The notes beneath the pieces were generated by a model. It searched no databases. It had not been told where the DNA came from and saw only the letters and a list, made by a program, of their open reading frames with translations. Source: Salticus scenicus (taxonomy: Eukaryota; Arthropoda; Arachnida; Araneae; Salticidae). Taken from it: 64,000 bases of DNA. This document shows positions 57,139 to 64,000 of the stretch, piece by piece. The stretch covers positions 195,337,532-195,401,531 of the forward strand of contig OZ005661.1 of assembly GCA_963930645.1 (NCBI GenBank), given 5' to 3'. The position numbers were made by a program, and so were the translations under genes. The stretch's first letter is position 1, and every line of letters begins with the position of its first letter.

Positions 57139-57145
<7 letters not shown>

Positions 57146-57173
<28 letters not shown>

Positions 57174-57594
57174 GCAACATTTTGTTTCTTTTTTATAATT
57201 TTAAAGTTAAAACGGGTTTTTTTTTAATACCTTTCGATTCAACAATCCAATTGAACTAAAAAGTACGGCATTAGCTAAATTCTGTCTTGTTTGATAAGTG
57301 TACCATTTTTTGATAAAATCTAATATTCCGGACTAAAAACCAGGACAGATAAAAAGAAAATAATTTCAACTTTGTCTATTTAGATAAGACAAATATATTT
57401 TCACGTTCTTCCTAGGTAATAGATAAAAATTGGTAACGACGGAAAAACAGACGATTGAAAGAAATAGTACGGCTTGCCGTTCTAAAACTTCGGAGGACAC
57501 TAAAATTGACATTAGATGAAAAACTGATCTAAAATAAGTCAAACGTCATCAAGTAATTCCCGAAAGAAAAAAAAAAAGAAGAAGTGCTCTCTAT
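57146..57594. other. AT-rich DNA, no gene seen
   Basis: TA tract at 57143-57170, then nothing recognised. Confidence 0.5.
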
Positions 57595-58480
57595 ATTTTT
57601 CAACTATTCATTATTAATTGCCGAAACTTTAGTGGAGGCCCTCGGTTGAGACTCAAAAAGATTTTGGGTTCCGTCTGTGTGTTTGCGCGCGATAGAGGCC
57701 ACAAAATCCTACTAATGACTTGAAATTTGGTACACATGTTCATGGTTCCCACGAAATCAGCTGTATAGTTTTGGGTGTGCATTCCATTTGTAGTTCGTGT
57801 AGAGGACACTCCAAAGGTTTTCTTATCATTACGGCCTATGGGAAGAAATTGTATGTACCGTGATAGCCGCAAAAATCCTTCGATTAACATGCAAATTGGC
57901 ACATACGTTCATGATTTGCATAGAAATAGCTGTATAATTTTTTATGGCTATATTGTTTATAAACTGTGCACAGGGACACGCCAAAATTCTTAATATTACG
58001 GCGTGTGGGGTGAATTTCATTTAAACGCATTTTAACATCATTATTTTGCAATCAACAAACTGGAATTAACGCACCTGAGCAAGATGCTTAAATTTCTGCT
58101 AATTGGCTGTATGGATTTCTAATTAATGTACAGGACCTTACAAAAGTGTTCTGACAATGACACGTAATCATCCAAACTGTGTAAAATTTGGAACATATGC
58201 TAATGGAAAACACAGATTAAGCTGAATATTTTTTACTGATGTATACAATGGTTTTGGTTCGTTTACAAGAACACATTTCGTGACATTAGAGCCTGTGGAC
58301 AATTTTCTATTTAAGCGGATGTTAATGTATTTATGTGCCATTGAAAAGAATGGAATTAACATACATTGTAAAGATGCTTAAAAGCATGTTTACTCTTAAA
58401 AAATAAATGTATAGACTAAATAATTTATTTATGGGACCGCACAAAATAATTCCGATATGCTATGTAATCCTTTTGCATGA
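57595..58480 (+). repeat. F4 repeat, plus-strand copy
   Basis: Core-like 'GAGGCCCTCGGTTGAGACTC', TCTGTGTGTTTGCGCGCG, then diverged monomers with 'TTATCATTACGGCCTATGG', 'GGGACACGCCAAAATTCT', 'TGCAAATTGGCACATACG' at roughly 180-200 bp spacing. Related in inverse to 43480-44945. Confidence 0.6.
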
Positions 58481-58810
58481 AATTTTTTACAAATATTTAT
58501 GAATTTCAGGGAAATAATACAAGACTGTCAGTTATTAAGAACACATATATATGATATGCAGATAGGTATAGAAAGAGAGATACAGCGGGGGGTTGAGGGG
58601 GCGACAGTCCCCCTCACGAACACATCTGTTAATGTAGCAAGTCAATTGAATCAATATATACATTATACCGGGTGATCCAAAAGTCAGGACAAACTTTAAA
58701 ATTGAATAATTCGAAAACGAATCAAGATACAAAGATATGGTTTGCACCAAACGGATGAGAACGAAACCGGGTTTTGTGTGGCAAAGGAAAGAAATTAGTT
58801 CTGTTGGCGA

Positions 58811-58826
58811 CCAACAGATGGCGCTA
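58811..58826 (+). promoter_or_regulatory. CTCF-like motif, left TIR
   Basis: CCAACAGATGGCGCTA closely follows the CTCF core pattern. Its inverted partner is at 59273-59287. Confidence 0.3.
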
Positions 58827-58929
58827 TAGTGTTTTATTTCACCAAAAGATGATTTACAAATGAAAAAAAAATGTTGACAACTTACAAATCACCTTAATTA
58901 CAGTTAATTAGTACTACTACAGTAATTGT

Positions 58930-59145
58930 TCAATGTCCATCATTCAGAAGTACAGCTGTGAGATGATTCAACACATCGTTCACAGCATTTAGTAGCATTT
59001 CTTGCGTTATGGCAGACAAATTTTGGCGGATGGCATTTTTCAGTGCTGGTACTGATGCCGGTTGGTCACGGTACACTTTTGACTTCCAAGAATCCCCACA
59101 GCCAAAAGTCACAGGGTGTCAGATCAAGAGATCTTGGAGGCCATG
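58930..59145 (-). pseudogene. Mariner-like transposase, C-terminal remnant
   Basis: On the minus strand WPPRSLDLTPCDFWLWGFLE, with the last catalytic Asp of the SPDLTPCDFxLWG motif, then after a one-base shift KSKVYRDQPASVPALKNAIR, ITQEMLLNAVNDVL and LNDGH. This is the usual C-terminal part of insect IS630/mariner-like transposases. Everything before the motif is deleted. Confidence 0.8.
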
Positions 59146-59272
59146 CGTGATTAAAGTAGCGACTGAGAATGCGATATTTCGATGCATATAAGCTTCGACT
59201 ACCATTACCTGCTGTAGTTGTTCCTTTTTATATCGTTTGTTGCTTTGCATAATCCTACATCAAAAATACGTC

Positions 59273-59287
59273 AGCGCCATCTGTTGG
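59273..59287 (-). promoter_or_regulatory. CTCF-like motif, right TIR
   Basis: The minus strand reads CCAACAGATGGCGCT, identical to the left TIR copy. Confidence 0.3.
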
Positions 59288-59428
59288 TCGCCAACAGAAC
59301 CATTTTTTTCGTTGCCACAAAAAACCCGGCTACTTTTCGATCCGTTTGGTGCAAACCGTATCTTTGTATCTTGATTCGTTTTCGAATTATTCAATTTTAA
59401 ATTTGGTCCTGACTTTTGGATCCCCCTG

Positions 59429-59974
59429 TATAATAAGAAACAAATAAAAAGGACCTGTTGAATAATGTGTGATACAAATAGGACGCCGAGGTTCCTAATC
59501 TGCAGATCCACTAGCTTTATATAAATACAAATAATAATAATAATAATAATAATGATAATAATAAAATGTCTGATATTTCATTATTCCTCAAAGAAAGAAT
59601 TTTTATAGATCAAATATGAACACAGGTTATGCCATCATCGTTCCTGTGGTGCAAAGCTAAATAGTGAGAATATCCTCCCCAATGTTCCTAATAAGCTCTA
59701 CCGGATTTAAGACTAGGCAGAAGATATGTACATATGAGGAGCAGACATTAAAATGATGTTTTCTCAAAATAATAATAATAATAATAGTAATAATAATAAT
59801 TAGTAGTTTTTCTTTAATCTCAACATAAAATAGTACGAAAATATATGTTGTATGAGAATAATTTTTATAAACCAAATTTTAATAATTTTATATTCTACAA
59901 AGCCTAATGCAGTTGAGACATATTATTCGTATGCACAAAAGAGTGTCTTCTATAAAATATAGTATGGTTAGCAT
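59429..59974. other. AT-rich DNA with AAT tracts
   Basis: AAT tracts at 59530-59564 and 59768-59800. No gene seen. Confidence 0.55.
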
Positions 59975-60292
59975 TAGATTTACAGGGCCACACAAAAATA
60001 ATTCAGTTACATTAAGAGCTATTAATAAAAAAAAATGCGGGAATTGCACTTTTGTTTAAATGAGCGTTTTAACACTTTCTTATAATTTTAGTGGGAATAT
60101 GATTTCAATTTCTACATCTGTCTGTCCGATTGTCTACCTTTCTATCTGATTGTCTCCGGCTCCTATCATCCGTGAATATTTTGAGAATTTTTAAAAAATG
60201 ATCCACTCAAGTTCCGTATGGAATGTTCTCTATTTAAAATGTCAATAATAGGTCCAGTGCAACTAGTTTGTTTACAGGGACAACATCAACGG

Positions 60293-60325
<33 letters not shown>

Positions 60326-60753
60326 AATGTATTACGCTTTAGGACAGAATTTTTTAAAAGTTATTTAAAAAAAAAACTTTCTAGTATAAAAATCATAAAA
60401 ACATTTGCATGTATTATTAATATTCTAAAATATTGTTTTGTATAGAATATGATATGATTACCTTTCAGATTTACAGGGCTGCAGTAAAATATTCAGAGAG
60501 ATTGAAAACTGTAATTATAATGTAACGGCTCCATTTTCTTTTACGTTAAGCCTTTTTAAAATTTTCCAACATGCCTAAGAGTAATTTTAAAATTAATTAG
60601 TCTATCTGTATGTTTTTCAGTCCTTCTGTCTGTTGTGTGATAACGTAGGCAAAGAATATTAAAAGTTATTCGATACAACAACTGCGTACTGTTGGAAAGT
60701 GTTACTATTCAATGCGTACTGCACGATTTTTCTTTCTTTCTTTTTTCTTTCTT

Positions 60754-60787
<34 letters not shown>

Positions 60788-60890
60788 CATTGCAAAAAAA
60801 TTTAAAATCAACTCGTTAACTTTTTTGGCAACAACTAAAAATAAAATAAATTATGTATTTTTGTCTAAAAAAGGTCTTCTTCAACTTTTC
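59975..60890 (+). repeat. Two ~490-bp tandem units
   Basis: CAGATTTACAGGGCYRCA-type starts at 59976 and 60467, each followed by a TCTGTCTG/TCTATCTG stretch (60113-60150; 60600-60637) and 'GAATATTRARAR'. Long A (60292-60323) and T (60749-60787) runs interrupt the units. Layout resembles F4. Confidence 0.6.
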
Positions 60891-61144
60891 CGATAGTGAT
60901 TATATTCGAACTTTTAGGACTGAGGACTAATAGTCTCAATCTGCAGATTTTTACGATACCAGTTTTACGACAGTTGTACATTTATCGAAAGCGAAAATTT
61001 ATCGAAAATATAATTCTATAATTTGAAAGCGATGTTATAAATGTAAAAAAAAAGAAATGGAAGGAAACAAGATAATTAAATTTGAATTTGAGTTGGTAAT
61101 TTAAGAATGTCATTGATATAGAGACTTTTTTAACCTTTTTATTT

Positions 61145-61679
61145 TATCTTACCCATAAGGTAGAGAAAGAATTGTTTTTGGGTCAAATTTTCGAAGGTGA
61201 GATTTTGTTATATTTACACGTTTTGAGGTCTCCTGAATACGAAAATAAGTTTTTAGCTGTTGGTCTGTGTGTGTATCTGTGTGTGTGTGTCTGTGTGTGT
61301 GTCTGTCTGTGCGTGTGTCTGTCTTACTGTTATCAGCATACCTCAAACACAAATTATGGCAGAAAGTTCAAACATGGTATTCTAAATGTGTATCATATAA
61401 GGGCGCTACACTAAACTTTTCGTTAAGATCAAGCAGATAAGTAGAGTTAAAGTTCTACAGACTGCACTAAACCAAATGAAACGAATATATATATTGTGTA
61501 ATAGAGATAGTCAACTGGGAAAAAAATGTGTACGTAGGAGCCTTGCCTCCCCCCCTGGGGGGAAGTCCCCCCTCTAGGAGAGAAAATTTTCATGATTGGT
61601 ATCTTTGAAAAGAGCTCGCCAATACCTTTAAAACGAATGGTTGAACCATAGATCTGCGATAATTTAAAATAAAGTTATC

Positions 61680-61713
<34 letters not shown>

Positions 61714-62268
61714 CATTTTTATTTATATATATATATTTTTTTTTTAATGTATTATTGAGAATGACTTTAACTTATATATATATATATATATATATATTTA
61801 GCGTTATACTACTACTCTAACATGGAAACCGTGTGCATTTTCATGGAAGATGATTTTCATAAATAATAATTTTTATAAATTGTTTTTACTGTGTGAATTT
61901 GTATATGAAAATAGAGAAGAAAGTCGTATGGTGGTCACAACACTCTAGTTATTTGTTGTTAGTGCATGTGCTTTACTAATAATATTTTACGATTTCCAGG
62001 AAAGCTGTTCGAGAATTGAAATAAATTCCTCATAGAGATATGGTAAATAATGTATGTTTTAAGCTAAATATTAATCGCTTGTTTTTTGTACATTAATGAA
62101 ACGGGGGGATGAGGGGGGCGAAAACTCTTCCTAAGTGTAATTTGAATTGTTTCACATAGGTTTACATAACAGTACTCGTTATCTTACCTCTTAATCTCCA
62201 ACCTGTATTTATAATATTAAGTTTCAGGGTGAGAGAAAATAGTGTGAGTGACACACCAGATTAATTAA
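61145..62268 (+). repeat. F3 repeat, tandem unit 1
   Basis: Head TCTTACCCATAAGGTAGAGA (imperfect hairpin), core TATTTACACGTTTTGAGGTC with GAATACGAAAAT, TGTGTCTG tract (61265-61322), TTATCAGCATACCTCAAACA, body, a T-run (61681-61713), TA tract (61774-61797), and tail GGGTGAGAGAAAATAGTGTG with GTGACACACCAG (62228-62260). Confidence 0.85.
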
Positions 62269-63295
62269 TTTCTCTTACCCATAGGTTCGAGAAAGTATTG
62301 TTTTAGGGTCAAATTTAGTGTAAAAAAATGTGTTTTTGTTATATTTACATGATCTGAGGTCCCCTGAATACGAAAATCATGTTTTTAAATAATGGTCTGT
62401 GTGTCTGTCTGTGTGTCTGTGTGGATGTCTGTGTGTCTGTCTGTGTGTTTGTGTGGATGTCTGTGTGTCTGTTATCAGCATATCTCAAGAACAAATAGTA
62501 GCAGAAATTCCAAACTCGGTATTCTAAATGTGTATCATATAGGGATACTACAGTAAGTTTTCGTTGAAATAAAGCAAATGGTCGTGTACAGGGACACTCA
62601 AAATATTCAAATACATTACGTCTATGATGGAAATTGCAGGTAAGTAGAGTTTAACCTCAAAAGATTGCACTAAACCAAATGAAACGAATATATATATTTT
62701 TTGTAATAGATGATAGTCAACTGGGAAAATTTTTTTGTGTATGTAGGAGCCCCCTCCCCCCTGGGGGGTATCCCCGTCGTGGGGAGTAAATTTTCATGAT
62801 GGGTATCTTTCAAAAGAGCTCACCAATACCTTTAAAACGAATGGTTGAACCATCGATCTGCGATAATTTAAAATAAAGTTGTCGATTTTTTTTTCATATT
62901 TAACACTTTTTTTTTAATGTAATATTGAGAATAAATTCAATTTTTTTTTTTTTATTATTATTTTATTTAGTGTTATACTACTTCTCTAATATGGAAATCG
63001 TCTGCATTATCATAAAAGAAAATTATTTTTTAAAAACAGAATTGTTTTTTAATAACCGAATTAAATTCTACATAAATGTAGGTTTATTAACGAAACGGGG
63101 AGTTGAGGGGGGCAGTAGCCCCTTCTTACACAGAACTTATTATCATATAAAACTCTTCCGAAGCCTAATTTGAATTGTTTATCACAGGGTTACATAACAA
63201 TACTCCTTATCTTACCTCTTAATCTGCAACCTGTATTTATAGTATTAAATTTCAGGGTAAGAGTAAGTCGTGTGAGTGAAACACCAGAATATTTA
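62269..63295 (+). repeat. F3 repeat, tandem unit 2
   Basis: Begins TTTCTCTTACCCATAGGTTC and repeats the order of unit 1; GTGTCTGT tract at 62396-62472. Tail GGGTAAGAGTAAGTCGTGTG with GTGAAACACCAG at 63255-63288. The body keeps 'ACTGGGAAAA', 'GAGCCCCCTCCCCCCTGG' and 'AAAACGAATGGTTGAACCAT' from unit 1. Confidence 0.85.
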
Positions 63296-64000
63296 CTTTC
63301 TCTTCTTGCCCATAAGGTAGAAAAAGTATTGTTTTTTGGGTCAATTTTTCGAAAGTGAGTTTTTGTTATATTTAAAAGTTTTGAGTTATCCTGAATCTAA
63401 AAAATCATGCTTTAGCGGTTGGTCTGCGTGTGTGTGTGTCTGTGTGTCTGCCAGTTATCATCATAACTCAAGAAAATATAGCAGCAGAAACTCCAAACTT
63501 GGTATTCTAAATGTGTATCATATAGAAATGCTACACTAAGCTTTTCGTTGAGAGGAAGCAAATGGTTCGTGTACAGGGACACTCAAGATAATTCAAATAC
63601 ATTACGTCTACGGTGGAAATTCCAGATAAGTAGAGTTTAACATCTATAGACTGCACTAAACCTAATGAAATGACTACATATTTTTTATATGCGTAAAAAC
63701 ATGCCTCAAGTAGAATATGGCAGGGAAATCATTCATTGTTCATTTACAATTTTACAAAAAAGATTAGATTATAATGCGGGAACAGCTGAAAATTGATGGA
63801 AGTGTATTTCATGTTGTGCCGTATATTATTACTATAGGATTATATTTAGGTGCACTATGTGGTTTATACATAATCTCCAAAAGATATACAGAGCTGAAAA
63901 TATTTAAGCGATAACATTATTTTTTATTGTTAGTGGAAGTGTTTTACTATAATATTTCACCATGTTCATGAAAGATGTTCAGGAATGGAAATGAATTCCT
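63296..64000 (+). repeat. F3 repeat, tandem unit 3 (runs off the window)
   Basis: Begins TTTCTCTTCTTGCCCATAAG; core is worn (TTTAAAAGTTTTGAGTTATC). After 63630 it follows the dispersed copy at 8.9-9.3 kb rather than units 1-2, including the short frame. Confidence 0.85.
63773..64000 (+). pseudogene. Relative of the 9009 open frame, with stop
   Basis: The frame M-REQLKIDGSVFHVVPYII then GLYLGALCGLYIISKRYTEL stays in register with 9009-9150 and ends at a stop after IFKR. Similarity continues past the stop. A hydrophobic stretch is kept in both. Confidence 0.35.

Larger units (their letters stand above)
55224..57145 (+). mobile_element. Composite minisatellite element, copy D
   Basis: Inverted relative to B and C: TTAGTGCTAGGGGCCTA (55224-55240), higher-order repeats, minisatellite, Helitron-N fragment, TAGGCCTCTGGCACTAA (57067-57083), hairpin (57087-57109), ATGTCGTGTCTGTAT end, then a TA tract. 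Confidence 0.75.
58678..59428. mobile_element. Mariner-like element with long TIRs, internally deleted
   Basis: TA|CCGGGTGATCCAAAAGTCAG at the left and the inverted CTGACTTTTGGATCCCCCTG|TA at the right; TIRs are about 150 bp (AATAATTCGAAAACGAATCA, 'TTTGCACCAAACGGAT', 'CCAACAGATGGCGCT'). The ~430-bp centre keeps only the end of a transposase gene. Confidence 0.85.

Noticed and set aside
57600..57902. 100-codon minus frame
   Set aside because: Inside the F4 repeat; no homology and not kept in the other F4 copy.
60699..60896. 65-codon frame rich in Phe
   Set aside because: Translation of a long T-run.

Overview
The window is strongly AT-rich and looks like intergenic DNA from an animal, most likely an arthropod. 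The basis is repeat content: degenerate Tc1/mariner transposases, an RTE-type LINE whose 3' end has the TCATCATCATC tail and 'ACTGCAGGATGAATGCC' block common in arthropod RTE elements, TA-flanked palindromic MITEs, TTAA-flanked piggyBac-like repeats, and dispersed Helitrons. I cannot name the species. I found no convincing host gene; almost every reading frame of 60 or more codons is a chance frame in AT-rich DNA, a shadow of a transposase pseudogene, or a product of a G/C-rich minisatellite.

Layout. 0.35-6.1 kb: two inverted copies of a hairpin-headed repeat (family F1) surround a Helitron (1703-4558), which itself carries a minisatellite element (2986-4083). 7-9.3 kb: direct repeats and an F3-family element with two nested MITEs. 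11.6-15 kb: two dead Tc1-like elements, the first interrupted by a block of palindromic iterons. 16.8-19.6 kb: a dead RTE LINE on the minus strand. 19.7-28 kb: palindromic MITEs, a tRNA-like SINE head, a long element with two internal MITEs, a cluster of 'AACCGACTTC' repeats and a fold-back element. 28.5-30.5 kb: a TTAA-flanked element containing an F2 element and a piggyBac-like MITE. 31-32.7 kb: a TIR element with palindromic iterons. 33-37 kb: two Helitron copies, a SINE-like insertion with a 7-bp duplication, and a broken THAP-like exon. 37.1-40 kb: a 2.9-kb TA-flanked element with long inverted ends. 40.3-46.1 kb: Helitron fragments, a broken IS630/mariner transposase and family F4. 47-50 kb: a recent 292-bp tandem duplication and an F2 copy. 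51.3-57.1 kb: three minisatellite elements (two minus, one plus). 57.6-64 kb: F4, a mariner-like remnant with CTCF-like motifs in its ends, and three tandem F3 units.

Two observations stand out. First, four copies of one composite element combine a 17-bp inverted repeat (TTAGTGCYAGAGGCCTA), a ~29-bp minisatellite built into a ~180-bp higher-order repeat, an in-frame fragment of the Helitron helicase-like N-terminal domain, and a perfect 8-bp-stem hairpin near one end. I read this as a Helentron/HINE-type non-autonomous element, and one copy can be compared with its natural empty site inside the window. Second, several otherwise different repeat families (F1, F2, F3, the Helitrons, probably F4) share one head layout: a short perfect hairpin, a core like ACACGTTTTGAGGTCCC followed by GAATACGAAAAT, a TGTG/TCTG microsatellite, then an ATCTCAAGAACGGCT-like motif. 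F1-F3 also repeat one hairpin arm at the far end, with the arm sequence differing between families but matching within each.
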